Below are positions 1 through 9,690 of a DNA stretch of 64,000 nt, one piece after another (within the stretch, counting starts at the first letter, position 1; every line of letters begins with the position of its first letter). The DNA lies in the NCBI GenBank assembly GCA_000620945.1, contig JHZO01000005.1, forward strand, positions 179,783 to 243,782. The letters run 5' to 3'. The position numbers and the translations under genes are program-made. The notes beneath the pieces were generated by a model. The model searched no databases. It was not told the DNA's origin and saw nothing but the letters and a program-made list of their open reading frames with translations. The stretch is from [Clostridium] viride DSM 6836 (GTDB lineage Bacteria; Bacillota; Clostridia; Oscillospirales; Oscillospiraceae).

Positions 1-93
1 CGGTTTGCTGGGAAGGCGCGGTTTCCTTGTTCTTTGGAGACCGTTGTGAGGGTTATGACGACATTCTGCAGGCGCTCTTTTCAGAACGGGTGA

Positions 94-414
94 ATTTCGC
101 CCCGTGAGGGAACCCCGGCGGCTAAACTTCCGGACCCTATGTCCCCAGAGCAGAAAAACGCCAACTTCCAGCGCTTGCTGGAGGTGCAAAACGCCATTTC
201 GGCGGAGAAGCACGAGGCTTATGTGGGAGGCGTGTATCCCTGCTTGATTGACGGAGAGGATGAGCGGGGCAACCTAACCGCCCGTACGGCAGGTGGACGA
301 CTGGTTCGTCTTTCCGGCGAGGCTTCTTGGATTGGCAAGACGCTGCCTCTGCGCATTACGTCGGCAAACACTTGGGCACTGAACGGCGTACTGGAAGGGG
401 GGCAAGAGGCATGA
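94..414 (+). CDS. miaB: C-terminal part of MiaB (tRNA methylthiotransferase), frame broken upstream
   Basis: MiaB is the radical-SAM enzyme that adds a 2-methylthio group to i6A37 of tRNA. Only its end is present: the SPREGTPAAKLPD block typical of the end of the radical-SAM domain (97-135), then a linker and a TRAM-like RNA-binding domain (about 215-400). The frame is open only from 94; a TGA lies at 91-93. Upstream of it, this frame does not read like MiaB, and another frame ends in a TGA at 105-107. The gene is therefore either damaged (frameshift or truncation) or the first ~100 bases are unreliable. The stop overlaps the next start (ATGA, 411-414). The neighbours mutS, mutL and miaA support the identification, since miaB commonly precedes mutS in Clostridia. 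Confidence 0.75.
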   Translation: MSPREGTPAAKLPDPMSPEQKNANFQRLLEVQNAISAEKHEAYVGGVYPCLIDGEDERGNLTARTAGGRLVRLSGEASWIGKTLPLRITSANTWALNGVLEGGQEA

Positions 415-1235
415 AACTGATATCTTTGGTGGAAAACAGCTCTTGCCATGCAGACTGTGGCTGCATTCATGGACTGTCCCTGTATCTGGAGACCCCCAAG
501 CATCGCATCCTCTTTGACATGGGTCCCAACGCCCTTTTTTTAGAAAATGCCCAAGTGCTGGGGGTGGATCTTTCTACGGTTGACCTTGCCGTTTTGTCCC
601 ACGGGCATTACGACCACGGGGGTGGCCTGGAGCTTTTTTGCAAACGCAATGAAACTGCTCCGATTCTGATTGCGGAGCATACCTTTGATGTCCATGCGGT
701 TCGTGTGGAGGACGGATATGAGGACATTGGAGTCCCTGCCGGCCTGCAAGGCAAGTGGAGTGAGCGCATTCGCACCCTGTCAGGGCCCTTGGATTCGGAG
801 CTCTATATCCTGACCGAGATTCCCCATCGGGAGTATCTCACGGCTGCTTCGGCGACGCTCTTAGAGCGGTCGGGAGAGGAGTACGTGTCGGATCGTTTTC
901 TACACGAACAAAACCTAATAGTATCCTGCGAGGGGAAGCACTTCCTCTTGGCAGGTTGTGCCCATCGTGGCATTGTGAATATCCTGCGTGCGGGGGAAGC
1001 CGTCATTGGCGGAGAATTTGACTATGTGTTCAGTGGCTTTCACTTAACGAACCCCGGACTGGGCATTGATGAGCCGGAGGCATTGGTGCGTGCGGTGGGA
1101 GAAGAGCTCCGCGCCCGGCAAAAGACCCGGTATATTACCGGTCACTGCACCGGCGCAGGGCCGTACGAGATTTTACGTGAAATGCTGGGCCAGCGATTGG
1201 ACACCATGCCCAGCGGACGTGTTTTCGTCCTATAA
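411..1235 (+). CDS. Metallo-beta-lactamase-fold hydrolase
   Basis: A 274-residue MBL-fold protein of the broad group annotated as dihydropterin-type or RNase Z-like hydrolases (COG1237 type). The metal motif SHGHYDHGGG (about residues 62-71) gives the HxHxDH set; later histidines in GCAHRG (about 183-188) and TGHCTG (about 243-248) can complete a two-metal site. The start is the ATG at 411, which overlaps the miaB stop as ATGA; a longer upstream reading would run into miaB in another frame. It lies between miaB and mutS and is probably cotranscribed. The substrate cannot be deduced from the sequence. Confidence 0.85.
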   Translation: MKLISLVENSSCHADCGCIHGLSLYLETPKHRILFDMGPNALFLENAQVLGVDLSTVDLAVLSHGHYDHGGGLELFCKRNETAPILIAEHTFDVHAVRVEDGYEDIGVPAGLQGKWSERIRTLSGPLDSELYILTEIPHREYLTAASATLLERSGEEYVSDRFLHEQNLIVSCEGKHFLLAGCAHRGIVNILRAGEAVIGGEFDYVFSGFHLTNPGLGIDEPEALVRAVGEELRARQKTRYITGHCTGAGPYEILREMLGQRLDTMPSGRVFVL

Positions 1236-1244
1236 AGGATACGG

Positions 1245-3860
1245 ATGATGTCTAGAGAGAAAGGGGGCGACACGAAAGTGAAAGACGTAACGCCCATGAT
1301 GCAGCAATACCTGCGCCTAAAGGAGGCGCACGAGGATTGCCTCTTGTTTTTCCGCTTAGGCGATTTTTATGAAATGTTCTTCGAGGATGCCAAGCTGGCC
1401 GCCGAGGAACTGGACCTGGTTCTCACAACCCGTGACCGTAATAAGCCGGAAGGGGAGCGCACCCCCATGTGTGGCGTGCCCTATCATTCGGCGGAGAGTT
1501 ACATTGCGCGGCTCATTGCCAAGGGCTATAAGGTAGCCATTTGCGAGCAGACCGAGGATCCCGCTCTCGCCAAGGGACTGGTGGAGCGAGAAGTGGTCCG
1601 GATCGTAACCCCCGGTACCGTCATCGACGCTTCCATGTTGGAGGAAGGGAAAAACAATTACATCGCCTCCCTCTGGTGCGGGGAATTGGGCTTTGGCCTT
1701 TGCTTTGCCGACGTCTCCACCGGAGAGCTTCTGCTGACGGCCTTTGCCAAGGAGGGGTGGCAGGAGCATGCGGTTGCGGAGCTGGAACGCTACAGTCCCC
1801 GTGAGGTGCTGCTCTCCCCGGAGACCGCAAGCCCACCCCTATTGGACTACCTGCGGAGCAAGGCTGACACCCGCATGGAGCTGTGCCCCGAAACCATCTT
1901 CCAAAAGGAAGAGGGAGAGGCCTTTGCCCGATCGCTGACCAATCTGCCCCGGGAGCTGGAAGCGGCGCTGCCGCCCTTGGCTGCACTGCTTACTTATCTG
2001 CACCGGACGCAGAAGTGTGAACTGTCCCACCTGCGTTCCCTTCGCTACTATACCGATGGGGAGTTTATGGACTTAGACCCCACCGCCCGCCGCAACTTAG
2101 AACTCTGTGAGACGCTTCGGGGAAAGGAAAAACGAGGGAGTCTTCTCTGGGTTCTGGACAAGACCAAAACCCCTATGGGGGGAAGGATGCTTCGCTTTTG
2201 GCTGGAACGCCCCCTGCGCTCTCCGGGTGCCATCAACGCCCGCTTGGATGCGGTAGAGGTTTTGCGCGAGCAAGGCATCCGGCGGGAGGAGCTTATGCGT
2301 CTCTTGCGGGAGATGACCGACCTAGAGCGTTTGGTAGGGAAGGTGTCCTTCGGAACGGCGGGAGGGCGTGAGCTGGTGGCGCTAACCCAAGGCTTAGGGA
2401 GCCTTCCGGAGCTTCGTGCGCACTTAGAAGAGCTTCCCAAGGGCCTACTCACAGAGATATGCCAGGAGCTCCATGACCTTCCCGCACTTCGGGATACCAT
2501 TTCCCGGGGAATTGTGGACGAGCCCCCCATTGGAATCCGCGATGGAGGAATCATCCGCACAGGGTACCACAAGGATGTGGATACCCTTCGGGATATCTTG
2601 CAGAACAGCCGGAGCATCATTGCAGGCATTGAAGCCCGCGAAAAGGAAAAGACCGGGATTAAGAGCTTAAAGATCGGGTACAACAAGGTCTTTGGCTACT
2701 ATCTGGAAGTTTCGAAATCCTATTACGATCAAGTGCCCGAAACCTACATACGAAAGCAGACCCTTGCCAACTGTGAGCGGTATATTACCCAGGAATTAAA
2801 AGACATGGAGCATACCATTCTCTCCGCGGAGGATCGCCTGACGGCCTTGGAGTATCAACTCTTTACGGAACTGCGGGAAGAAACAGCCAAGCACATGGAG
2901 GAGATTCAGCGCTCCGCCGCCGCGGTGGCGCGCTTGGATGTTCTGTGCTCCTTTGCCAGCGTGGCCGCAGAGAATGGCTACTGTCGCCCCAAGGTGGATG
3001 ATTCTGACTGCTTGGAGATTGTAGAGGGGCGGCATCCGGTGGTGGAGAAGGTTCTAAAGGGAGCGCTCTTTGTTCCCAACGACACCAAGATGGATGAGAA
3101 TGCGCACCGGGCCGCCATCATCACCGGCCCCAACATGGCAGGCAAATCTACCTACATGCGGCAGGTAGCCCTGATCGTCCTCATGGCTCAGCTAGGCTCC
3201 TTCGTTCCGGCCAAGGCCGCCCGTGTGGGTGTGGTGGATCGCATCTTTACCCGCATCGGGGCCTCGGATGACTTAGCCGGTGGGCAGTCGACCTTTATGG
3301 TAGAGATGAGCGAGGTGGCGGAGATGCTGCGCCACGCAACGGCTAAGAGCCTTCTCATTTTGGATGAGATCGGACGAGGCACCTCCACCTACGATGGCAT
3401 GGCCATTGCCAGAGCAGTCTTGGAGGCTTGTGCAGACCCCAATACCCTTGGAGCCAAGACGCTCTTTGCCACCCACTATCACGAACTCACCTCCCTAGAG
3501 GACGAGCTCCCGGGTGTACTGAACTTCAACATCGCCGCGAAGAAGCGGGACGATCAGATTATCTTTCTACGGAAGATTCTGCCCGGAAAGGCAGACCGCA
3601 GCTATGGCGTGGAGGTCGCGGCGCTGGCCGGGGTTCCGGCATCGGTGGTGGAGCGGGGACGGGAGCTTCTGGAACAGCTGGAACGGCAGGGGGGCATTGC
3701 TCCCATCTCATCCCTGCGGGAACACTCGCCCCCGCCTGCGAACACCCTTGGAGAACAAGAGGTGGCGGCAGTGGATCGACTGCGCAAGCTGAGTCTTGAC
3801 GCACTTACGCCCTTGGAGGCGCTGAATCTACTTTACGAATTAAAAAACAGTTTGCACTAG
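1245..3860 (+). CDS. mutS: DNA mismatch repair protein MutS
   Basis: MutS recognises mismatches and loops and recruits MutL using ATP. The N-terminal domain has the [12 protein letters not shown] block with the Phe-x-Glu mismatch-reading pair. The C-terminal ATPase has Walker [10 protein letters not shown], the helix-turn region [14 protein letters not shown], Walker [12 protein letters not shown] and ATHYHEL. The length (871 aa) is normal for MutS1. The start is uncertain: ATG 1245 or 1248 follow an AAGGA at about 1236, while GTG 1278 follows AGGGGGC and would begin exactly at the conserved VTPMMQQYL. mutL follows after 35 nt, giving a mutS-mutL-miaA-hfq unit. Confidence 0.98.
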   Translation: MMSREKGGDTKVKDVTPMMQQYLRLKEAHEDCLLFFRLGDFYEMFFEDAKLAAEELDLVLTTRDRNKPEGERTPMCGVPYHSAESYIARLIAKGYKVAICEQTEDPALAKGLVEREVVRIVTPGTVIDASMLEEGKNNYIASLWCGELGFGLCFADVSTGELLLTAFAKEGWQEHAVAELERYSPREVLLSPETASPPLLDYLRSKADTRMELCPETIFQKEEGEAFARSLTNLPRELEAALPPLAALLTYLHRTQKCELSHLRSLRYYTDGEFMDLDPTARRNLELCETLRGKEKRGSLLWVLDKTKTPMGGRMLRFWLERPLRSPGAINARLDAVEVLREQGIRREELMRLLREMTDLERLVGKVSFGTAGGRELVALTQGLGSLPELRAHLEELPKGLLTEICQELHDLPALRDTISRGIVDEPPIGIRDGGIIRTGYHKDVDTLRDILQNSRSIIAGIEAREKEKTGIKSLKIGYNKVFGYYLEVSKSYYDQVPETYIRKQTLANCERYITQELKDMEHTILSAEDRLTALEYQLFTELREETAKHMEEIQRSAAAVARLDVLCSFASVAAENGYCRPKVDDSDCLEIVEGRHPVVEKVLKGALFVPNDTKMDENAHRAAIITGPNMAGKSTYMRQVALIVLMAQLGSFVPAKAARVGVVDRIFTRIGASDDLAGGQSTFMVEMSEVAEMLRHATAKSLLILDEIGRGTSTYDGMAIARAVLEACADPNTLGAKTLFATHYHELTSLEDELPGVLNFNIAAKKRDDQIIFLRKILPGKADRSYGVEVAALAGVPASVVERGRELLEQLERQGGIAPISSLREHSPPPANTLGEQEVAAVDRLRKLSLDALTPLEALNLLYELKNSLH

Positions 3861-3895
3861 GGTGGAGAAATCCCATCCTTAGGAGGTGAGAGCAA

Positions 3896-5872
3896 ATGGC
3901 AAAGATTCAACAATTGGATGCACACGTGGCAAACTTGATTGCGGCGGGTGAAGTGGTGGAACGGCCGGCATCCGTCGTAAAGGAGCTGGTGGAAAATGCC
4001 ATCGACGCGGGAGCCAGTGCTCTCACGGTGGAAATCCAACATGGCGGGATGAGCCTCATTCGCGTGACGGATAACGGCTGTGGCATTCCGGCGGAGGAAG
4101 CGGAAGTGGCCTTCCTTCGGCACGCAACCTCTAAGCTCTCCTGTGCGCAGGATTTGGAGGCCATCGGAACCTTAGGCTTCCGGGGGGAAGCCTTGGCTGC
4201 CATTGCCGCAGTCTCTCGCTTGGAGCTGCTCACCCGGACGGCGGAAGCTCCCCTAGGCATCGCCATGCTCTTCGAGGGCGGCATCCTTCGGGAGCGGGAG
4301 GAAAGTGGCTGCCCGGAGGGAACCACCATGCTGGTGCGAGATCTCTTTTTCAACACCCCTGCTCGCCTTAAATTCATGAAGCGGGACTCGGCCGAAGGAG
4401 CCGCGGTGTTTTCCCTGGTGCAGCGGGTGGCGCTCTCGCACCCTGGCGTCTCCATGAAGTTTCTGCGGGATGGGAAGCAGGAGCTCTTAACGCCGGGGGA
4501 TGGAAAGCTGGCCTCCGTCCTCTACAATGTGTTCGGACGAGATCTTGCTCTGGGCTTTACGGAGCTTTCTGCCCAGGGGGAGGATGTCTCGGTGGAAGGC
4601 TTTGTCTCCCTGCCGGCCTGCTGCCGAGGAACGAGAGGGTACCAGCACTTTATCGTGAATGGTCGCCCCATTCGCTCCCCTCTGCTGGCGGCAGCCGTGG
4701 AGGAAGCTTATCAGAATCAAAAGATGGTGGGGAAGTTCCCCGCTTGCGTATTACACATTGCCCTTCGTCCCAATACCGTGGATGTCAACGTGCACCCGGC
4801 CAAAACCGAAGTTAAGTTTTTAAACGACCGAAAGGTGTTTGATGCGGTGTACTATGCCGTGCGATCGGCCTTGGAGGGCGAAGGACGGCATCCGCTTTTG
4901 ACCATGGAGGCACCAAAAAAGGTGGACAAGGTCGTTTCGGTGGCCCCAAAGAGCGAGGTCACTGCCCCCGTGCGGCCAATGGGTGGATTTACGCAGATGA
5001 GTGCCCAGCAATTCCGCGACAGTGCCCAGAAGAGTGCCCCCATCATGTGGCACGCTGCGCCGCAAGTGGTGCCCAAGCCGACGCCTATGGAGCGCAAGCA
5101 GCTTGAGCTTTCACTCCCAAAAGAAGAACCGGAACGAGTGTCGGTTGCCATACCGGTCAGTCCCGTTCCTCGTGAAACGAGAAGCCAGGCGGTGGTCCTT
5201 GCGCCGAAGGAGCCGGGCCAAGAAGCGGAACCCGTGGAGGCTCCCTTGGCCATGCTAAGGGAAGAAGCGAAGCAGGATACAAAGCCCCAAGAAGAGAGCA
5301 AGTCAGATCTGCCGTGGCGCATGGCAGGAGAAGTGATGGATACCTACCTATTAGTAGAGCAAGGGGACAGCATCACCTTCATCGATAAGCATGCGGCCCA
5401 CGAACGCATGCATTTTGACCGGATGCAGCGGGAGGACTACCGACCCATGGCACAAAGCCTCCTAGAGCCGATTTTACTCAAACTTCCCCCGGAGGAAAGT
5501 GAAGCGCTCCGGCAGCAATTGACCCAGTTAAAAGACTTTGGGTTTTTGCTGGAACCCTTCGGGGGCGACGCCCTTTTGCTTCGAGAGCTGCCCGCGGAGC
5601 TTCCACCGGAACAGGCAGAGGAAACCTTGTCTGACTTGGCCCGTTCTTTCCTTGCGGGAAAGCGGACCGCAAGCAGTGCCCTGCGTGACCAGATCTTACA
5701 TACCATTGCCTGCAAGGCGGCCATTAAGGGTGGACAGAAAAGTGCGCCCGAGGAATTGGCTGTGGTGGCCAAGGCCGTGATGAATGGGGAGGTCAAATAC
5801 TGCCCCCACGGAAGGCCGGTGGCCATCGTGTTAACCCGCGCTCAACTGGAGCGGCGATTTGGGAGGGCATAA
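3896..5872 (+). CDS. mutL: DNA mismatch repair protein MutL (endonuclease type)
   Basis: MutL couples mismatch detection by MutS to strand incision. The N-terminal GHKL ATPase shows ENAIDAGA, DNGCGI and GFRGEAL; a Pro/Glu/Lys-rich linker covers about residues 335-475. The C-terminal domain carries the metal-nuclease motif in a variant form, DKHAAHERMHFD (family pattern DQHA-x2-E-x4-E), plus the ACKAAIKGG and CPHGRP motifs found in nicking MutL proteins. No MutH is seen, as expected for this type. The start is ATG 3896 behind AGGAGGTGAG. miaA begins on the base after its stop. Confidence 0.98.
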   Translation: MAKIQQLDAHVANLIAAGEVVERPASVVKELVENAIDAGASALTVEIQHGGMSLIRVTDNGCGIPAEEAEVAFLRHATSKLSCAQDLEAIGTLGFRGEALAAIAAVSRLELLTRTAEAPLGIAMLFEGGILREREESGCPEGTTMLVRDLFFNTPARLKFMKRDSAEGAAVFSLVQRVALSHPGVSMKFLRDGKQELLTPGDGKLASVLYNVFGRDLALGFTELSAQGEDVSVEGFVSLPACCRGTRGYQHFIVNGRPIRSPLLAAAVEEAYQNQKMVGKFPACVLHIALRPNTVDVNVHPAKTEVKFLNDRKVFDAVYYAVRSALEGEGRHPLLTMEAPKKVDKVVSVAPKSEVTAPVRPMGGFTQMSAQQFRDSAQKSAPIMWHAAPQVVPKPTPMERKQLELSLPKEEPERVSVAIPVSPVPRETRSQAVVLAPKEPGQEAEPVEAPLAMLREEAKQDTKPQEESKSDLPWRMAGEVMDTYLLVEQGDSITFIDKHAAHERMHFDRMQREDYRPMAQSLLEPILLKLPPEESEALRQQLTQLKDFGFLLEPFGGDALLLRELPAELPPEQAEETLSDLARSFLAGKRTASSALRDQILHTIACKAAIKGGQKSAPEELAVVAKAVMNGEVKYCPHGRPVAIVLTRAQLERRFGRA

Positions 5873-6811
5873 ATGGAGAAACCACTACTTGTCATCTGTG
5901 GCCCCACCGCATCGGGAAAGACCAAGCTTGGCATCGAGCTTTGCAAGCGCCTGGACGGCGAGGTGATTTCCGCGGATTCCATGCAGGTCTATCGTGGCAT
6001 GGACATCGGAACGGCCAAACCAACAACCAAAGAGCAGGAAGGCATTGTGCACCACATGCTCTCCGTGGCAGAACCTTGGGAGAATTACAGTGTGGCTCGC
6101 TACGTGAAGGATGCAAGCGCTTGCGTGGATGATGTGCTTGCACGGGGAAAGCAGCCGGTTCTGGTGGGAGGCACGGGCCTGTACATTGACGCCTTGTGTA
6201 AGGGCCAGGAGTTTGCAGACTATTCCGCCGGAAGCGAACTGCGCACACAATTGCAGGAGGAGGCCAACCGAAGAGGAACCGAGGCCCTGCTTGCGAGACT
6301 TTCTTCCGTTGATCCCGAGAGCGCGGCGCGCCTGCACCCCAATGATGAAAAACGCATCATTCGCGCCTTGGAAGTCTTTTTGGAGACTGGAAAAACCATC
6401 ACACAACATAATTTCGAAACCAGGCAACGAGCGCCTCGGTATCGACGTTGCATGATTGGACTGACCTTTGAGGATCGGCAAGATCTGCGTGACCGGATTG
6501 ACCGCCGGGTGGATGAGATGGTACGCGCCGGACTGTTGGATGAGGTGAAGACCCTCCGATCTCAAGGCGTTCCCAGAGAAGCCACCGCCATGCAAGCCAT
6601 CGGGTATAAAGAAGTGATCCGTGCCCTGGAAGAAGGCCTTCCCATAGAAGGGGCCGTGGATGAGATTAAACTGCGATCCAAGCAGTATGCCAAGCGGCAG
6701 CTGACCTGGTTTCGCCGAGAACCAGACATTCAATGGATAACTTGGGAGAAAACTCCTGATTTTTCCAGCGCATTACAAATTTCGATTTCATTTCTGCAAA
6801 GGAGAGGTTAA
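5873..6811 (+). CDS. miaA: tRNA dimethylallyltransferase MiaA
   Basis: MiaA transfers the dimethylallyl group to A37 of tRNAs reading UNN codons, producing the i6A substrate of MiaB. The P-loop GPTASGKTKL is near residue 10, followed by ISADSMQVYRGMDIGTAKPT, the VGGTGLYIDAL block and the C-terminal QLTWFRREP tRNA-binding region. The 312-residue length is standard. ATG 5873 directly follows the mutL stop, so it is translationally coupled. Having miaA and miaB ends in the same cluster fits their sequential roles. Confidence 0.97.
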   Translation: MEKPLLVICGPTASGKTKLGIELCKRLDGEVISADSMQVYRGMDIGTAKPTTKEQEGIVHHMLSVAEPWENYSVARYVKDASACVDDVLARGKQPVLVGGTGLYIDALCKGQEFADYSAGSELRTQLQEEANRRGTEALLARLSSVDPESAARLHPNDEKRIIRALEVFLETGKTITQHNFETRQRAPRYRRCMIGLTFEDRQDLRDRIDRRVDEMVRAGLLDEVKTLRSQGVPREATAMQAIGYKEVIRALEEGLPIEGAVDEIKLRSKQYAKRQLTWFRREPDIQWITWEKTPDFSSALQISISFLQRRG

Positions 6812-6874
6812 AATAGTGTCATAAAAGGGAAGCTTTCACAAGGCATCCTAAGATAGAAAAGGAGTGCATGCAAC

Positions 6875-7117
6875 ATGCAAACAAAAAAGTCGGGTTTACA
6901 GGACTACCTTCTGGCGGGCATGCGTCGCAGCAAAACTCAAGTGATACTATTTTTGATGAATGGCTTTCAACTCCGGGGACAGATTCACAGCTTTGATCCC
7001 TATGTCGTCCTGCTGGTGCAAGGGGACGGCAAGCAGCATATGGTGTACAAGCACGCGATTTCCACCATTGTTCCCGAGCGAGCGGTGCCACTCGACAATA
7101 ACATAGTGAACGAATAG
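6875..7117 (+). CDS. hfq: RNA chaperone Hfq
   Basis: An 80-residue Sm-like protein forming hexameric rings that bind sRNAs and mRNAs. The start LQDYLLAGMR, the Sm1 strand region LMNGFQLRGQI with SFDPYVVLL, and the Sm2 motif YKHAIST are all intact. A short acidic tail follows. AAGGAG lies 10 nt before ATG 6875. Its position after miaA is the classical hfq location. Many Firmicutes use Hfq sparingly, so target regulation here cannot be assumed. Confidence 0.97.
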   Translation: MQTKKSGLQDYLLAGMRRSKTQVILFLMNGFQLRGQIHSFDPYVVLLVQGDGKQHMVYKHAISTIVPERAVPLDNNIVNE

Positions 7118-7172
7118 AGTCCTGCCGAAGCCTTGCTCCGGTAGGGGATAAACAGGAGCAAAGGATGAGAAC

Positions 7173-8396
7173 ATGAAGCAGGATACGATACTTACCAAGG
7201 TAATTGTCGGCCTTATGCTGGCCGTTTTGGTGTCTTACATGGTGCTTTCGGGCATGAAAACCATGTCCAATCCCTACAAGTTGGTGGTGGCCTATAATGA
7301 CATCGTGGAGGATAGTGTTACCCTACCGGCGTGGGCCTTTCGCCAAGAGGAGCGCCTAAACTCTGCAAATGGACTGATTAGTTATCGGATTGATGAAGGA
7401 GAAAAGGCGGCCGCAGGTCAAGTGGTGGCCATTTCTTACAGCAATCAAGAAGCCCTGGCGCAGCAACAGCGGGTTCGTACCGTGAATAGCCAGTACGCTC
7501 AGCTGCAATATGCCATGTCAAACGATGCCCCCAGTGGAAAATCTCTGGATAGCCAGATTCTTTCCTCTGTGGTAAAGTTGCAGTCAGCGGCCTCCCAGGG
7601 GGACTATACCCAGCTGGTGTCCCAGGCGGATATGCATAAAAAGCTGATCTTGCGCCGGGAATACCTCACGTCGGATGCGGCGGCTGCAGAACTGGGAAAG
7701 ACCTCGCTCACCCTCGGACAAGAAATCTCGAACATGCAGGATAACAGCCGAAAGGATGCGCAGACGATCTACGCGCCCCAATCCGGCGTATTTTCCTCCT
7801 ACGTGGACGGATATGAGACGGTTTATAAACCCGAGCTGCTGGAAGAAATTTCCCCAGAACAATTCCGCACCTTGGTCGCTCAGGCGCCCCAATCCAATGA
7901 CGGCTCGGTGGGCAAGGTTGTGACCGATTCGGAATGGTATCTTGCTTTGGTGGTGAAGGAGGACAAGCTCCCTCTCTTCCAAAAGCAAAAGAGCGTTTCC
8001 ATGCGCAGCACCTCCATGCCCGAATCGGTGCCAATGAACATCATCAATGTGGGTTACGTACAGGATGGAGAGGCCGTGGTGGTGCTCTCCTCCCGTTCGC
8101 ACTTGCCGGAGGTGATGGACTTGCGGGATCAGGCGGTCTCGATCATTTTCCGAAGTGAACAAGGCATTCGTCTTCCCAAGACCGCACTGCGGGTGCAAGA
8201 GGACGGCTCCGCCGGGGTCTATACCGTGGCGGGATACCGGGCAGAGTTTAAGCCGGTGACCGTGGTGGCGGAGGATAAGAGCGATTATATCGTCAAAGCG
8301 AATCCAAAGGATACCAATGACAAGCGCATTCTTCGCTCCGGAGATGAGGTCGTCATTTCAACCTCGGAGCTGTATGAAGGAAAGGTGGTACGATGA
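7173..8396 (+). CDS. HlyD-like single-pass membrane protein near division genes
   Basis: A 407-residue protein with one N-terminal membrane helix (about residues 9-28) and an extracytoplasmic region resembling membrane-fusion/HlyD adaptors: an early beta segment containing a biotinyl-lipoyl-like GLISYRIDEGEKAAAGQVV stretch (about 67-85), a helical middle (about 90-195), then a YAPQSGVFSSYVDGYE return strand and C-terminal beta domain. No transporter gene is adjacent. It sits between hfq and yggS-sepF-divIVA, with ATG 8398 of yggS one base beyond its stop. By position it could serve envelope or division functions; this is inference. No catalytic residues are recognisable. Confidence 0.7.
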   Translation: MKQDTILTKVIVGLMLAVLVSYMVLSGMKTMSNPYKLVVAYNDIVEDSVTLPAWAFRQEERLNSANGLISYRIDEGEKAAAGQVVAISYSNQEALAQQQRVRTVNSQYAQLQYAMSNDAPSGKSLDSQILSSVVKLQSAASQGDYTQLVSQADMHKKLILRREYLTSDAAAAELGKTSLTLGQEISNMQDNSRKDAQTIYAPQSGVFSSYVDGYETVYKPELLEEISPEQFRTLVAQAPQSNDGSVGKVVTDSEWYLALVVKEDKLPLFQKQKSVSMRSTSMPESVPMNIINVGYVQDGEAVVVLSSRSHLPEVMDLRDQAVSIIFRSEQGIRLPKTALRVQEDGSAGVYTVAGYRAEFKPVTVVAEDKSDYIVKANPKDTNDKRILRSGDEVVISTSELYEGKVVR

Positions 8397-8397
8397 C

Positions 8398-9114
8398 ATG
8401 AGTGAACGACAGAGAGAGATCGCCCAGAACATAGCGCGGATTCAAGAAGAAATTACGGCTGCGGCCCTGCGTGCCGGACGTAATCCTGAGGAGATTACCT
8501 TGATTGCCGCCAGCAAAACCCAAAGCTCCGAAACCATCCGCGATGCCCTTGCGGCGGGGATTCGTGTCTGCGGTGAAAACCGTGTGCAGGAATTGCTGCC
8601 CCATCTGGAGGACAAATCCTACGAAGGAGCCGAGGTGCATTTCATCGGACACCTGCAAACCAACAAGGTGCGCCAGATCGTGGGGGAAGTCTCCATCATC
8701 CAATCGGTGGATTCCGACCGGCTGCTGGATGAAATTGAAAAGCAGGCCGAAAAGCGCGGGATCCGGCAGGATATTTTACTGGAGGTCAACATTGGCCGAG
8801 AGGAAAATAAAGGAGGGGTTCTCCCCGAGAAGTTGGCGGATCTGGTGGAATATGCCAGGGGCCTTTCCCATGTCCGCCTGCGTGGATTGATGTGTATTCC
8901 ACCGGCGGATGCGGACGAGACTCAGTTGCGGGCACTTTTTGCCCAGACCAAGCAGCTTTTTGTTGACACAAGATGTAAAATGGGCGATAATATTTCTGAT
9001 ATAGACTGCCTTTCTATGGGAATGAGCGGAGACTTTTCTCTTGCAATTGAGGAAGGGGCTACCATGGTGCGCGTGGGGACGGCCATTTTTGGCGCGCGTC
9101 CACCCCTTCGATGA
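8398..9114 (+). CDS. yggS: YggS/YlmE-family pyridoxal-phosphate homeostasis protein
   Basis: PLP-binding protein (COG0325, PLPBP family) that buffers free pyridoxal phosphate; no enzymatic activity is established. The PLP lysine is in LIAASKTQ (about residue 38), followed by GENRVQELLPH, HFIGHLQTNK and the SMGMSGDF phosphate-binding loop near residue 203. The chosen start is ATG 8398 (MSERQREIAQ), giving 238 aa, which matches family length; longer upstream readings overlap the previous gene. AAGGTGG precedes it. The gene order yggS-sepF-divIVA matches the ylmE-sepF-divIVA order of Bacillus. Confidence 0.95.
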   Translation: MSERQREIAQNIARIQEEITAAALRAGRNPEEITLIAASKTQSSETIRDALAAGIRVCGENRVQELLPHLEDKSYEGAEVHFIGHLQTNKVRQIVGEVSIIQSVDSDRLLDEIEKQAEKRGIRQDILLEVNIGREENKGGVLPEKLADLVEYARGLSHVRLRGLMCIPPADADETQLRALFAQTKQLFVDTRCKMGDNISDIDCLSMGMSGDFSLAIEEGATMVRVGTAIFGARPPLR

Positions 9115-9179
9115 GGGATCAGGTACGTTTTAGATCCTCTGCCCAAGCCGATAATATACTTTAGGGGGACAAGTAAGAT

Positions 9180-9644
9180 ATGGGTTTTCTTGATGAATTG
9201 AAACGACTGGCCCATCCCTACGAGGACGAGCCGGATGACGATTATGATCAATATGATGACGTGCCTGAAACCTTTCCGGAACCGAAAAAAGAGCGCCCCA
9301 GAGAGAGCGTTTCCTATGCTTCGGACATGGATCGTCGGAGCAACAAGGTGGTTAACATTCACACCACCACGCAATTGCAGGTGGTGCTGGTCAAGCCCGA
9401 GCGCTTTGACAATGCCTCCGAAATTGCGGATCACTTGCGCTATAAGCGCACGGTGGTTCTAAACTTGGAATCCACCAACAAGGACATTGCCCGCCGCCTC
9501 CTTGACTTCCTTTCCGGCGTGGCCTATGCCAACGAAGGGCAGATTAAAAAGGTAGCCCTGTCCACCTTCATCATCACACCCTATAATGTCGATATTCAAG
9601 GAGACCTTTTGGACGAGCTGGAAAACAACGGCTTGTTCTTCTAA
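9180..9644 (+). CDS. sepF: Cell division protein SepF
   Basis: SepF bundles FtsZ filaments and anchors the Z-ring to the membrane in Gram-positive bacteria. The N-terminal amphipathic helix MGFLDELKRLAHP is the expected membrane anchor; an acidic linker (residues about 15-50) follows, then the SepF core with VVLVKPERFDNASEIADHLR, VVLNLEST, RRLLDFLSG and the closing FIITPYNV strand. The 154-residue length is normal. GGGGGAC lies 5' of ATG 9180. Confidence 0.96.
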   Translation: MGFLDELKRLAHPYEDEPDDDYDQYDDVPETFPEPKKERPRESVSYASDMDRRSNKVVNIHTTTQLQVVLVKPERFDNASEIADHLRYKRTVVLNLESTNKDIARRLLDFLSGVAYANEGQIKKVALSTFIITPYNVDIQGDLLDELENNGLFF

Positions 9645-9690
9645 GAAAAAACCGGATGGATACAAGCCGGGAACAATGGAGTGAACGAGT

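Noticed and set aside
91-93. TGA in the miaB frame as a selenocysteine codon
   Set aside because: The residues before it do not match MiaB in that frame and no SECIS-like hairpin follows; damage or truncation is simpler.
5885-6733. Minus-strand open frame covering miaA
   Set aside because: Antisense shadow of miaA with no motif.
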